Notes: generated by a model from the letters alone, not told the origin. DNA of 64,000 bases from Streptomyces triticagri (GCF_003429565.1 NZ_QUAK01000237.1:1-64000); one strand, 5' to 3'; positions 32,572 through 41,676 are shown, counted from the first letter of the stretch. Numbers and translations: made by a program.

Positions 32572-32844
32572 TCACGAGCCTGCCGCCACCACCTGCCGGC
32601 AGGCCCGGGCGTACGCGGTCACGAGCGGACCGGGGCCGTCCGCCCGCCAGGCGAGCGCGAGCCGGCTGGGCTCGATGCCCCGCACCGGGCGGGTGACCAC
32701 GCCGCCCAGGGTGACCAGCGGGGCGTTGCCCGCCGCGACGAGGCACACTCTGCGGCCGTCCACCAACGCCTCGTAGGTCTCCTCGATGCCGGCGATCTCG
32801 GCTCCGACGTCGTTCGCCGGGTTCTCGGCGTACAGCGGTGGGCG
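32572..32844 (-). pseudogene. LysR-family regulator, C-terminal fragment
   Basis: About 90 codons matching only the end of the LysR substrate-binding domain (RPPLYAENPANDVGAEI, VDGRRVCLVAAGNAPL, RLALAWR) and a normal stop. There is no helix-turn-helix part: homology ceases near 32844, where sequence matching an oppositely oriented SDR C-terminus starts. A 5'-truncated remnant. Confidence 0.7.
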
Positions 32845-33062
32845 CCACCCGCACCATGGTCGCCACGGGCGACGGCGAGCAGCCCGGCGATCCGGCGAAG
32901 GCGGCCGCGGCGATCCGGGCCGCGCTTGCGGCGGAGCGCACCCCGCTGCATCTGCCGCTGGGCGACGACGGGGTGGACGCGGTGCTCGGTCACCTGGACG
33001 GCGTGCGCGCGGAGATCACCGCATGGGAGAAGGTGGCCCGGGCAACGGCCTTCGACGGCTGA
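32838..33062 (+). pseudogene. Short-chain dehydrogenase, C-terminal fragment
   Basis: 74 codons resembling only the last part of SDR oxidoreductases (MVATGDGEQPGDPAKAAAAI, LHLPLGDDGVDAVLGHLDGV, ending TAFDG). The cofactor-binding and YxxxK parts are absent. It abuts the truncated LysR gene back to back. Confidence 0.7.
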
Positions 33063-33100
33063 GTGGCTGAGTCACGCCGTCGTCGCAGGGCGGTCGGTCC

Positions 33101-34699
33101 TCAGCCGGCCGCCTCCCACACCTCCAACTCCCGGTCGCGCAGGCCGTGCACCACCGGAGGCCCCTCGCCGCCGAACACCCGGACCGGGTGGGTGGCGTCC
33201 CAGGCCGGCCAGCCCGGGTCACCCGAGGTGGCGAAGCGGGTCCAGGCGGTGTGCATGGTCTCGGCCAGGACCTGTGGCGCATCGGGGCCGGCCAGCATCG
33301 CGGCCTCCGGTACGGCCAAGATGTCGAAGACGAAGCCCAGTTCGAGGGCGTGACAGGCACCGAGGCCCGGTATTCCGGAGGGCCAGGCGAACTCGTACAC
33401 ATGGGCGGGGGCGCCGGTGGCCCGGCTGTCCGCGAGCCTCCGCAGAGGACGCCGCAGGAGGTGGTCGGTCACCAGTTGGCCGACGCGGTCGCCGGTGGGG
33501 ACCGCGGGCCGCGCCGTCCGGTAGCCGCGCGGCACCCGGGGGCCCACCCCGCAGCGCAGCGCGACCGCCGCGTCGGCCAGCGGTCCGAGCCGGCCGATCC
33601 GATCGCCGGCCCCGGTCGGCGCCAGCCAGAGCCGGTGCTCGTCACTGGTCCAGCCGAGGAGCAGGTCCACCTCCGCAGCCGCCCAGTCGTCCAGGAGGGC
33701 GGGCAGCGGTTCGCTGGGCACCAGGTCCCCGTCGACGACGATGCCGAAGCGGGGGCCGCCGAGCAGCGGGCTGCCGCGCCGCCCGGCCCTCGCCTGGGCT
33801 TCGAGCAGCCGCACGGGGTCCGCCTCCGCGAAGGCGGCCGCGGTGGCGGGTGTGCCGAGGTGCCCGGCCATCCGCCGCACCATGCGTCGGGAGTCGTCCC
33901 ACGGCACGGTCTCCGGCGCCCCGCTCTGCAGTACGGCCCGGTGGAAGAGACCGCGGGCGGACGGTACGGCGAGCAGTGCGCCGATGCTGATGGCACCGGC
34001 GGACTCCCCGAAGACCGTGACGGCGTCCGGGTCGCCGCCGAACGCCGCGATGTTGTCCCGTATCCAGGTCAGGGCGGCGAGCTGGTCGCGCAGGCCGGCA
34101 TTGGGCGGCGCGTCCGGGAAGAGGCCGTAACCCTCCACGCCGAGGCGGTAGTTGAGCGACACCAGGACCACACCGTCGCGTGCGAAGGCCGCGCCGTCGT
34201 ACACCGGGACAGCCGACGAGCCGCGGGTGAGCGCGCCGCCGTGGATCCACACCATGACGGGCAGACGCGCCGCCGGGGACGGGTCGGGGGTCCAGACGTT
34301 GACAGTGAGCCAGTCGTCCCCGGGGATCGCCGGGTCGCTGAGGAGTGCGGCGAAGGCCGGTGTGTACGGCACCTTGGGCGGGGTCGGTCCAAAGGCTCCC
34401 GCGTCCCGTACACCGTCCCACGGCTCGGCCGGCTGCGGCGGCATGAACCGCAGGGCGCCGACGGGCGGCCGGGCATACGGAATGCCGCGGAACACCGCGA
34501 TCCGCCGGGCCGCGCCATCCTCCGCGAGCCGCTCCCCCGCTGCCCCACCGGACGCACCGGACTCGCCGGACTCGCCGGACTCGCCGGACCGCACCGTCTC
34601 GTACCGGCCGCGCACCGCGCCGCCCGTCCGCACCCGGACCACCGGGCCGTCGTCCTCGCCCGGAGCCCGGTCCTCACCCACACCCTGCTCAAGCCTCAT
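33101..34699 (-). CDS. Type B carboxylesterase
   Basis: A 532-residue alpha/beta-hydrolase of the carboxylesterase/cholinesterase family. FRGIPYARPPVGALRFMPPQ starts the domain, the oxyanion loop is WIHGGAL, the nucleophile serine lies in TVFGESAGAISIG, and the charge-relay glutamate/histidine region is toward the C-terminus (SDEHRLWLAPTG; CHALELGFVFD). Hydrolyses esters; substrate unknown. No signal peptide, so probably cytosolic. Near the N-terminus a 9-bp unit is repeated (ESGESGESGASG). Start at 34699 rather than 34750 because residues before it are not conserved-looking. Confidence 0.9.
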   Translation of the reverse strand: MRLEQGVGEDRAPGEDDGPVVRVRTGGAVRGRYETVRSGESGESGESGASGGAAGERLAEDGAARRIAVFRGIPYARPPVGALRFMPPQPAEPWDGVRDAGAFGPTPPKVPYTPAFAALLSDPAIPGDDWLTVNVWTPDPSPAARLPVMVWIHGGALTRGSSAVPVYDGAAFARDGVVLVSLNYRLGVEGYGLFPDAPPNAGLRDQLAALTWIRDNIAAFGGDPDAVTVFGESAGAISIGALLAVPSARGLFHRAVLQSGAPETVPWDDSRRMVRRMAGHLGTPATAAAFAEADPVRLLEAQARAGRRGSPLLGGPRFGIVVDGDLVPSEPLPALLDDWAAAEVDLLLGWTSDEHRLWLAPTGAGDRIGRLGPLADAAVALRCGVGPRVPRGYRTARPAVPTGDRVGQLVTDHLLRRPLRRLADSRATGAPAHVYEFAWPSGIPGLGACHALELGFVFDILAVPEAAMLAGPDAPQVLAETMHTAWTRFATSGDPGWPAWDATHPVRVFGGEGPPVVHGLRDRELEVWEAAG

Positions 34700-34773
34700 G
34701 CGCCCTTTGTACCGGGCGCCTCTGACACTGTCGCGCGCGACCGGGGACATGGCACCGCGGCCCGGGAACGCAG

Positions 34774-34807
34774 CGGGCCCCGTACCCGGTCAGGGGTACG
34801 GGGCCCG
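34774..34807 (-). terminator. Terminator of the suf operon
   Basis: CGGGCCCCGTACCC (34774-34787) pairs with GGGTACGGGGCCCG (34794-34807) around a six-base loop, about 65 bp beyond the sufT stop. Confidence 0.8.
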
Positions 34808-34872
34808 ACAGCGGTCCGGCGCACCGGCCCGGCTCGATCGTGCGGGATCGGCTCAGACGTCGAACGCGAGCG

Positions 34873-35208
34873 TCAGACGTTGAACCCGAGTGCGCGCAGC
34901 TGCTCGCGGCCGTCGTCGGTGATCTTGTCCGGGCCCCACGGCGGCATCCAGACCCAGTTGATCCGGAGCTCGTTCACGATGCCGTCCGTGGCGGACTTCG
35001 CCTGGTCCTCGATGACGTCGGTCAGCGGACAGGCCGCGGACGTGAGCGTCATGTCGATGGTGGCGATGTTGGCGTCGTCGATGTGGATGCCGTAGATCAG
35101 GCCCAGATTGACGACGTCGATGCCCAGCTCGGGGTCGACGACGTCCATCAGCGCCTCGCGCACCTCTTCCTCGGATGCGGGCTTCAGCGTCGCGGTCTCG
35201 TCGCTCAT
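34873..35208 (-). CDS. sufT: SufT-type iron-sulfur assembly factor (MIP18/DUF59)
   Basis: 111 residues of the MIP18/DUF59 family: VREALMDVVDPELGIDVVNLGL, and a conserved cysteine in MTLTSAACPLTDVI. SufT proteins help mature Fe-S proteins downstream of the SufBCD scaffold. Its ATG overlaps the sufU stop (ATGA) and it is the last gene of the operon. Confidence 0.92.
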   Translation of the reverse strand: MSDETATLKPASEEEVREALMDVVDPELGIDVVNLGLIYGIHIDDANIATIDMTLTSAACPLTDVIEDQAKSATDGIVNELRINWVWMPPWGPDKITDDGREQLRALGFNV

Positions 35209-35678
35209 GCGGTCTTCCTCACAGCGTTGTCACGGTCCTCGCCGAGGGCCTGGGCCGTCGCGTCCTTCCACGCCATCCAGCTCAGCAGAGCACACTTCAC
35301 CCGGGCCGGGTACTTGGAGACGCCGGCGAACGCGACCGCGTCCTCCAGGGTCTCCTCCATGGCGTCGTCCGGCTCGATCTTGCCCTTGGACTGCATCAGC
35401 TCCAGGAACACGTCCTGGATCCGCCGGGCCTCGTCGAGCTCCTTGCCGACGAGCAGCTCGTTGAGCACCGAGGCGCTGGCCTGGCTGATCGAGCAGCCCT
35501 GCCCCTCGTAGCTGACGTCCGCGATGCGCGAGCCGTCGTACTTCACCCGCAGCGTGATCTCGTCGCCGCACGTCGGGTTGACGTGGTGCACCTCGGCGTC
35601 GCCGTCACGCAGACCGCGCCCGTGCGGGTGCTTGTAGTGGTCCAGGATCACGTCCTGGTACATGGATTCCAGCTTCAC
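35205..35678 (-). CDS. sufU: SufU, sulfur-transfer partner of SufS
   Basis: 157 residues. The zinc/sulfur ligands Cys37, Asp39, Cys62 and Cys129 (NPTCGDEI, YEGQGCSIS, RVKCALLSW) are all present. In Gram-positive bacteria SufU accepts persulfide sulfur from SufS. GTG start 32 bases after the sufS stop; overlap with sufT at the other end. The C-terminus (AWKDATAQALGEDRDNAVRK) is hydrophilic. Confidence 0.94.
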   Translation of the reverse strand: MKLESMYQDVILDHYKHPHGRGLRDGDAEVHHVNPTCGDEITLRVKYDGSRIADVSYEGQGCSISQASASVLNELLVGKELDEARRIQDVFLELMQSKGKIEPDDAMEETLEDAVAFAGVSKYPARVKCALLSWMAWKDATAQALGEDRDNAVRKTA

Positions 35679-35710
35679 CAGTCAGCCCAGTCCCTCAGCC
35701 GCCGTGTCGG

Positions 35711-36979
35711 TCATCCGAAAAAGTTCCGTACGTGCTCCAGGCCGTCCACCAGGGCGTCGACCTCGGCCGGCGTGGAGTACAGATAGAACGACGCTCGTGT
35801 GGTCGCAGGAATTCCGTACCGCAGGCAGACCGGACGTGCGCAGTGGTGTCCGACCCGGACCGCGATGCCCTGCTCGTCGAGCACCTGACCCACGTCGTGC
35901 GGGTGGATGTCGCCGAGCGTGAAGGAGATCGCCGCGCCGCGGTCCTCGGCCGTGACGGGGCCGATGATCTTCAGGTCGGGCACCTCGAGCAGCCGCTGCA
36001 CGGCGTACTCGGTGAGCGCGTGCTCGTGCCGGGCGATCTTCTCCATGCCGATCGAGTTCAGGTAGTCCACCGCCGCGCCGAGCCCGATGGCCCCGGCGAT
36101 CGGCGGCGTACCGGCCTCGAACTTGTGCGGCGCCGGAGCGTACGTCGACGAGTTCATCGACACCGTCTCGATCATCTCGCCGCCGCCGAGGAACGGCGGC
36201 AGGTCCTCGAGCAGCTCCTGGCGTCCCCACAGCACACCGATGCCGGTCGGACCGCACATCTTGTGGCCGGTGAAGGCCACGAAGTCGGCCTGCAGGGCCT
36301 GTACGTCGAGCGGCATGTGCGGCGCGGCCTGTGAGGCGTCGATGCACACCAGGGCGCCGACCTCCTGGGCGCGGCGCACGATGGCCTCGACCGGGTTGTG
36401 GGTGCCCAGGATGTTCGAGACGAGCACGAAGGAGACGATCTTCGTCTTCTCGGTGATGACCTCGTTCAGGTTGGACAGGTCGAGACGGCCGTCGTCGGTG
36501 AGGCCGAACCACTTCAGCTTCGCGCCGGTGCGCTGCGAGAGCAGCTGCCACGGCACGATGTTGGAGTGGTGCTCCATCTCCGTGATGACGATCTCGGTCT
36601 CGTGGTCGACCCGGTAGGGCTCGTCGGCCCAACCGAGCATGTTGGCCACGAGGTTGAGCGATTCGGAGGCGTTCTTGGTGAAGATCACCTCGTCACGGCT
36701 CGGCGCGTTGATGAACTCCGCGACCTTGTCGCGGGCGCCCTCGTACAGCGCCGTGGCCTCCTCGGCGAGCACGTGGACGCCGCGGTGCACGTTGGCATTG
36801 TGCTTCTCGTAGTACTCGGTGAGTACGTCGAGGACCTGGCGGGGTGACTGGGACGTCGCCGCGTTGTCCAGGTAGACGAGCTTCTTGCCGTCGTGGATCT
36901 CCCGGTCGAGGATCGGGAAGTCCTTGCGGATCGCCTCGGTGTCGAGGAGGCCGGTAAGCCCCTGATGGGCCACAGTCAC
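35711..36979 (-). CDS. sufS: Cysteine desulfurase SufS
   Basis: A 422-residue class V aminotransferase-fold enzyme that removes sulfur from cysteine to form an enzyme persulfide. The PLP lysine is Lys240 in AFTGHKMCGPTGIGVL; the persulfide cysteine is Cys380 in RVGHHCARPVC, and MEHHSNIVPW contacts PLP. Group II (SufS) spacing. GTG start overlaps the sufC stop (GTGA). Confidence 0.95.
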   Translation of the reverse strand: MTVAHQGLTGLLDTEAIRKDFPILDREIHDGKKLVYLDNAATSQSPRQVLDVLTEYYEKHNANVHRGVHVLAEEATALYEGARDKVAEFINAPSRDEVIFTKNASESLNLVANMLGWADEPYRVDHETEIVITEMEHHSNIVPWQLLSQRTGAKLKWFGLTDDGRLDLSNLNEVITEKTKIVSFVLVSNILGTHNPVEAIVRRAQEVGALVCIDASQAAPHMPLDVQALQADFVAFTGHKMCGPTGIGVLWGRQELLEDLPPFLGGGEMIETVSMNSSTYAPAPHKFEAGTPPIAGAIGLGAAVDYLNSIGMEKIARHEHALTEYAVQRLLEVPDLKIIGPVTAEDRGAAISFTLGDIHPHDVGQVLDEQGIAVRVGHHCARPVCLRYGIPATTRASFYLYSTPAEVDALVDGLEHVRNFFG

Positions 36980-37740
36980 TCGGATGCGCCACCCTTCGTG
37001 TAGGCCTCGTAGCCCTCGGCCTCCAGCTTGTCGGCGAGCTCGGCGCCGCCGGACTCGGCGATGCGGCCGTTCGCGAAGACGTGCACGAAGTCGGGCTTGA
37101 TGTAGCGCAGGATGCGCGTGTAGTGCGTGATCAGGAGCGTGCCGACCTCGCCGGTCTCGCGGACGCGGTTGACGCCCTCGGAGACGGTGCGCAGGGCGTC
37201 CACGTCCAGGCCGGAGTCGGTCTCGTCGAGGATCGCGATCTTCGGCTTGAGCAGCTCGAGCTGGAGGATCTCGTGGCGCTTCTTCTCACCGCCGGAGAAG
37301 CCCTCGTTGACATTGCGCTCGGCGAAGGCCGGGTCCATGTTGAGCCGCTCCATGGTCTCCTTGACCTCCTTCACCCAGGTACGCAGCTTGGGTGCCTCGC
37401 CGCGGATCGCGGTGGCCGAGGTGCGCAGGAAGTTGGAGACGGAGACGCCGGGGACCTCTACCGGGTACTGCATGGCGAGGAAGAGGCCCGCGCGGGCGCG
37501 CTCGTCGACGGTCATCTCGAGGACGTCCTCGCCGTCGAGGGTGACGGTGCCGCCGGTGATCGTGTACTTGGGGTGACCCGCGAGGGAGTAGGCGAGCGTC
37601 GACTTGCCGGAGCCGTTCGGGCCCATGATGGCGTGGGTCTCGCCCTGCTTCACGGTCAGGTCGACGCCCTTGAGGATCTCCTTCGTGGCGTTGTCGGCCT
37701 CGACGGTGACGTGCAGGTCGTGGATTTCAAGCGTTGCCAT
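36976..37740 (-). CDS. sufC: Fe-S assembly ATPase SufC
   Basis: 254 residues, cytosolic ABC-type ATPase: Walker A GPNGSGKST, signature SGGEKKRHEILQLELL, Walker B AILDETDSGLDVDALR, and the SufC-specific TRILRYIKPDFVHVF end. It drives conformational change in the SufB2-SufC-SufD scaffold. Seven bases separate it from the Rieske-type gene upstream; it overlaps sufS downstream. Confidence 0.95.
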   Translation of the reverse strand: MATLEIHDLHVTVEADNATKEILKGVDLTVKQGETHAIMGPNGSGKSTLAYSLAGHPKYTITGGTVTLDGEDVLEMTVDERARAGLFLAMQYPVEVPGVSVSNFLRTSATAIRGEAPKLRTWVKEVKETMERLNMDPAFAERNVNEGFSGGEKKRHEILQLELLKPKIAILDETDSGLDVDALRTVSEGVNRVRETGEVGTLLITHYTRILRYIKPDFVHVFANGRIAESGGAELADKLEAEGYEAYTKGGASE

Positions 37741-37747
37741 GGGTGCC

Positions 37748-38077
37748 TCAGGACTCCTGGAAGAGGGGGGCCGTCGCGTCCACCAGGACGCTGTCCCCTT
37801 CGATCTTTACGGGGTATACGGGGACGGGGCGCGTCGCGGGAAGACCGGACGGCTTACCGGTACGGAGGTCGAACGCGGAGCCGTGCAGCCAGCATTCGAT
37901 CTGGCAGTCCTCCACCTCGCCCTCGGAGAGCGAGACGTTCGCATGCGAGCAGATGTCGTTGATCGCGAACACCTCGCCCTCGGTACGGACGACCGAGACC
38001 GGTGTGCCGTCGAGTTCCACCCGCTTCGGGGTGTCCTCCTCGAGGTCACCGAGGTCACAGGCGCGTACGAAGGTCAT
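37748..38077 (-). CDS. Rieske-type ferredoxin encoded within the suf operon
   Basis: 109 residues with a Rieske [2Fe-2S] motif: Cys43-x-His45 (ICSHANVSL) and Cys62-x2-His65 (ECWLHGSAF), like non-heme dioxygenase ferredoxins. It probably supplies electrons for cluster assembly or is a first client; its exact role in actinobacterial suf operons is not defined. TGATG overlap with the sufD stop. Confidence 0.9.
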   Translation of the reverse strand: MTFVRACDLGDLEEDTPKRVELDGTPVSVVRTEGEVFAINDICSHANVSLSEGEVEDCQIECWLHGSAFDLRTGKPSGLPATRPVPVYPVKIEGDSVLVDATAPLFQES

Positions 38078-39255
38078 CAGACGGACGCCTCCAGCTCTTC
38101 CTCGATCTTGGCGATCAGGCGCTCCTCGATGTCCGGGACACCGATCTGCTGGACGAGCTCGGCGAAGAAGCCGCGCACGACGAGCCGCCGGGCGTCCTTC
38201 TCGGGGATGCCTCGGGCCATCAGGTAGAAGAGCTGCTCGTCGTCGAAACGGCCGGTGGCGCTGGCGTGGCCCGCGCCGACGATCTCGCCGGTCTCGATCT
38301 CGAGGTTCGGCACCGAGTCGACCCGGGCGCCGTCCGTGAGGACCAGGTTCCGGTTCATCTCGTAGGTGTCGGTGCCTTCGGCGGCGGCCTCGATGAGGAC
38401 GTCGCCGATCCATACGGCGTGTGCGTCGTCACCCTGCAGCGCGCCCTTGTAGACGACGTTGGACTTGCAGTGCGGGACGTTGTGGTCGACCAGGAGGCGG
38501 TGCTCCTGGTGCTGGCCGGCGTCCGTGAAGTACAGGCCGAAGAGCTCGGCCTCGCCGCCGGGGCCCGCGTACTGCACCCGCGGGTGCAGCCGGACCACGT
38601 CGCCGCCGAAGGTCACGACGACCGACTTGAAGGAGGCGTCGCGGCCGAGCAGGGCGTTGTGCTGGGAGACGTGCACGGCGGTGTCGTCCCAGTCCTGCAC
38701 GGAGACCACGGTGAGCTTGGCGCCGTCGCCGACCAGGAAGTCGACATTGGCGGCGCGCACGGCGTCACCGGTGTGGTCGATGATGATCACGGCCTCGGCG
38801 AAGGCGCCGACGTCGAAGACGGTGTGCCCGTAGGTGGTGCCGCCCTCGCCGTGCAGGGTGACCCGCACCGGCTCGGTGAGCACCTGCTCCTTGGGCACCG
38901 AGACGACGGTGGCCTTCTCGAAGGCGGAGTACGCCTGCGCGGCGACCCGGTCGACCGGGGTGCCGGCCCTGCCCACGCGCGCGTCGTCCCGGCCGGCCGC
39001 CTCGACGGTCACGCCGTCGGGAGCGGTGATGTCGGCCTTGAGGACGCCGTCCGCCTTCGCCGTGCCGTCGTGCAGGCCCTTGAGCCGCTCGAGCGGCGTG
39101 AAGCGCCACTCCTCCTCCCGGCCGTGCGGGACCGGGAAGTCGGCGACGTCGAAGGACGGGGGCGCGCTCATGCGCGTGGCGACGGTGGACTCGGCGGCGA
39201 CCGCCACCGCACCGGCGGTGGTCGAGCCCACCGGGAGATTCTGAGCCTCAGCCAT
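38077..39255 (-). CDS. sufD: Fe-S assembly protein SufD
   Basis: 392 residues, SufB/SufD-family right-handed beta-helix. The late part GEIVGAGHASATGRFDDEQL followed by YLMARGIPEKDARRLVVRGF is diagnostic; REEEWRFTPLERLKGL is the typical SufD N-terminal segment. Forms the scaffold with SufB and SufC; the conserved ligand His is present in GAGHAS. 60-bp gap from sufB, overlap with the Rieske gene. Confidence 0.94.
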   Translation of the reverse strand: MAEAQNLPVGSTTAGAVAVAAESTVATRMSAPPSFDVADFPVPHGREEEWRFTPLERLKGLHDGTAKADGVLKADITAPDGVTVEAAGRDDARVGRAGTPVDRVAAQAYSAFEKATVVSVPKEQVLTEPVRVTLHGEGGTTYGHTVFDVGAFAEAVIIIDHTGDAVRAANVDFLVGDGAKLTVVSVQDWDDTAVHVSQHNALLGRDASFKSVVVTFGGDVVRLHPRVQYAGPGGEAELFGLYFTDAGQHQEHRLLVDHNVPHCKSNVVYKGALQGDDAHAVWIGDVLIEAAAEGTDTYEMNRNLVLTDGARVDSVPNLEIETGEIVGAGHASATGRFDDEQLFYLMARGIPEKDARRLVVRGFFAELVQQIGVPDIEERLIAKIEEELEASV

Positions 39256-39315
39256 GGCTGTCGTAGTGCTCGCTTTCTTGTACCGAAGTGGCTTGCTGCG
39301 GAGGGTGGCCGGCGG

Positions 39316-40740
39316 TCAGCCGACGGCGCCTTCCATCTGCAGCTCGATCAGCCGGTTGAGCTCCAGGGCGTACTCCATGGGCAGTTCCTTGGCGATCGGC
39401 TCGACGAAGCCGCGCACGATCATCGCCATCGCCTCGAACTCGGTCATGCCGCGGCTCATCAGGTAGAAGAGCTGGTCCTCGGAGACCTTGGAGACGGTCG
39501 CCTCGTGGCCCATGGACACGTCGTCCTCGCGGACGTCCACGTACGGGTAGGTGTCCGAGCGGGAGATGGTGTCGACCAGGAGCGCGTCGCACAGCACATT
39601 GGACTTCGCGCCGGGTGCGCCCTCGCCGATCTCGATCAGACCGCGGTACGAGGTACGGCCGCCGCCCCGCGCCACCGACTTGGAGACGATGTTGGACGAG
39701 GTGTTCGGGGCCATGTGGACCATCTTGGCGCCGGCGTCCTGGTGCTGGCCCTCGCCCGCGAAGGCGATGGACAGGGTCTCGCCCTTGGCGTGCTCGCCCA
39801 TCAGGTAGACGGCCGGGTACTTCATGGTGACCTTGGAGCCGATGTTGCCGTCGACCCACTCCATGGTCGCGCCCTCGTAGGCCACGGCGCGCTTGGTGAC
39901 CAGGTTGTAGACGTTGTTCGACCAGTTCTGGATGGTCGTGTAACGGCAGCGGGCGCCCTTCTTGACGATGATCTCGACGACCGCGGAGTGCAGCGAGTCC
40001 GACTGGTAGATCGGCGCGGTGCAGCCCTCGACGTAGTGGACGTAGGCGTCCTCGTCGACGATGATCAGCGTCCGCTCGAACTGGCCCATGTTCTCCGTGT
40101 TGATCCGGAAGTAGGCCTGCAGCGGGATGTCCACGTGCACGCCCTTCGGCACGTAGATGAAGGAGCCGCCGGACCAGACCGCGGTGTTCAGCGAGGCGAA
40201 CTTGTTGTCACCCGCCGGGATCACCGTGCCGAAGTACTCCTTGAAGAGCTCCGGGTGCTCCTTGAGCGCGGTGTCGGTGTCCAGGAACAGCACGCCCTGC
40301 TGCTCCAGGTCCTCACGGATCTGGTGGTAGACGACCTCGGACTCGTACTGGGCGGCGACACCGGCGACGAGGCGCTGCTTCTCGGCCTCCGGGATGCCCA
40401 GCTTGTCGTAGGTGTTCTTGATGTCCTCGGGCAGGTCCTCCCACGACTGGGCCTGCTTCTCGGTGGACCGCACGAAGTACTTGATGTTGTCGAAGTCGAT
40501 GCCGGTGAGGTCGGAGCCCCAGTTCGGCATGGGCTTCTTCTCGAAGAGCTTGAGGCCCTTCAGACGGAGCTTGGTCATCCACTCCGGCTCGTCCTTCTTG
40601 GCCGAGATGTCGCGGACGACGGCCTCACTCAGACCGCGCTTGGCAGCGGCACCGGCGGCGTCGGAGTCGGCCCAGCCGTATTCGTACTTGCCCAGGCCCT
40701 CGAGCTCAGGGTGGGCCGTCTCCTCGATGGGGAGAGTCAT
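39316..40740 (-). CDS. sufB: Fe-S scaffold protein SufB
   Basis: 474 residues. SufB core regions are visible (YFRINTENMGQFERTLIIVD, EGCTAPIYQSDSLHSAVVEI, SRSDTYPYVDVREDDVSMGH, ending RLIELQMEGAVG). The CTAP cysteine lies in the region that receives sulfur. Nascent clusters are built here with SufC/SufD. The ATG overlaps the sufR stop (ATGA), and GGAGG lies nine bases upstream; a longer frame reads into sufR out of frame and is rejected. Confidence 0.95.
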   Translation of the reverse strand: MTLPIEETAHPELEGLGKYEYGWADSDAAGAAAKRGLSEAVVRDISAKKDEPEWMTKLRLKGLKLFEKKPMPNWGSDLTGIDFDNIKYFVRSTEKQAQSWEDLPEDIKNTYDKLGIPEAEKQRLVAGVAAQYESEVVYHQIREDLEQQGVLFLDTDTALKEHPELFKEYFGTVIPAGDNKFASLNTAVWSGGSFIYVPKGVHVDIPLQAYFRINTENMGQFERTLIIVDEDAYVHYVEGCTAPIYQSDSLHSAVVEIIVKKGARCRYTTIQNWSNNVYNLVTKRAVAYEGATMEWVDGNIGSKVTMKYPAVYLMGEHAKGETLSIAFAGEGQHQDAGAKMVHMAPNTSSNIVSKSVARGGGRTSYRGLIEIGEGAPGAKSNVLCDALLVDTISRSDTYPYVDVREDDVSMGHEATVSKVSEDQLFYLMSRGMTEFEAMAMIVRGFVEPIAKELPMEYALELNRLIELQMEGAVG

Positions 40741-41507
40741 GCGGGGTTCCTCCCGGCCGTGCTTGCAGTGGTGGTCTTGGTGTCGGGCTGTGACTCGGTA
40801 CGGGGAATGAACGTGGTGCACACGCCGTCCCCGTGGGCGATGGTGGCCAGTCGCTGCACATGGGTGCCGAGCAACGAACCGAAGAATTCGGTCTCCGCCT
40901 CGCAGAGCTGCGGGTACTGCTCGGCCACGTGGGCGACCGGGCAGTGGTGCTGACACAGCTGCTCACCCTGCTGCCGGCCCGGTGCGCTACGCGCAGTAGC
41001 AGCGTACCCGTCGGCCGACAGTGCCTTGGCCAGGGCCATCGCACGCTCCTCGGGAGGCACCGCGTCGATCAGGCGCCGGTACTCCTCGGCGTGGGCGGCG
41101 AGCCTGGCGCGCGCGAAGGCCGCGACCGCGGCCTCCCCGGCCTCGCCGCCGCCCGCCGACCGGGCGATCCAGCCGATGGCCTCGGCGGCCAGCTGGTCGT
41201 AGGACTGGTCGAAGGCGTCCCGCCCGCAGTCGGTGAGGGCGAACACCTTGGCCGGGCGGCCGCGGGTGCGTGCGCCGTACACGCGCTGCTCACGGGGCTC
41301 GACCACGGTGTCGGCGACCAGTGCGTCGAGGTGCCGGCGGACCGCGGCCTGGGTGAGGCCGAGGCGTCCGGCGAGCTCGGCGACGGTGGACGGGCCGTGG
41401 TCCAGGATGGAGCGCGCGACGCGGTTGCGCGTGGAGCGCTCACCGGTCCCGAGCTCCTCCTGGGGGGTGCTCCGAGGGAGCTCCCGAGCCTCACCGACGT
41501 TTTTCAC
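40737..41507 (-). CDS. sufR: SufR, [Fe-S]-sensing repressor of the suf operon
   Basis: 256 residues: winged helix (about 26-90; STVAELAGRLGLTQAAVRRHL, YGARTRGRPAKVF) and a C-terminal cluster-binding motif Cys185-x3-Cys189-x12-Cys202 (QLCQHHCPVAHVAEQYPQLC). SufR with a [4Fe-4S] cluster represses suf and releases it when the cluster is lost through oxidation or iron shortage. I choose the GTG at 41507, which lies on the operator itself; the longer frame to 41588 adds unlike residues. Autoregulated through that operator. Confidence 0.93.
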   Translation of the reverse strand: MKNVGEARELPRSTPQEELGTGERSTRNRVARSILDHGPSTVAELAGRLGLTQAAVRRHLDALVADTVVEPREQRVYGARTRGRPAKVFALTDCGRDAFDQSYDQLAAEAIGWIARSAGGGEAGEAAVAAFARARLAAHAEEYRRLIDAVPPEERAMALAKALSADGYAATARSAPGRQQGEQLCQHHCPVAHVAEQYPQLCEAETEFFGSLLGTHVQRLATIAHGDGVCTTFIPRTESQPDTKTTTASTAGRNPA

Positions 41508-41520
41508 AACGCCATTGTTG
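41507..41520. promoter_or_regulatory. SufR operator CAAC-N6-GTTG
   Basis: CAACGCCATTGTTG is a perfect match to the CAAC-N6-GTTG palindrome described for Streptomyces SufR. It overlaps the first base of the sufR GTG codon, so repressor and ribosome or polymerase compete for the same place; the transcript is probably leaderless or nearly so. Confidence 0.85.
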
Positions 41521-41676
41521 CGTAATTCCTCTGGCCGCGACAACCCGCGTCCGGACCCGCTCCGGTGGCATCGGTCACTTAGGGTCACCTAATTTTCGCG
41601 CCGTTGCCGGGCGTCCGGCGAGGGTGGCCGGGGCCGGTGTTCCGGGGCCTCGTGCCCCGTACCTAGACTTCGCGGC

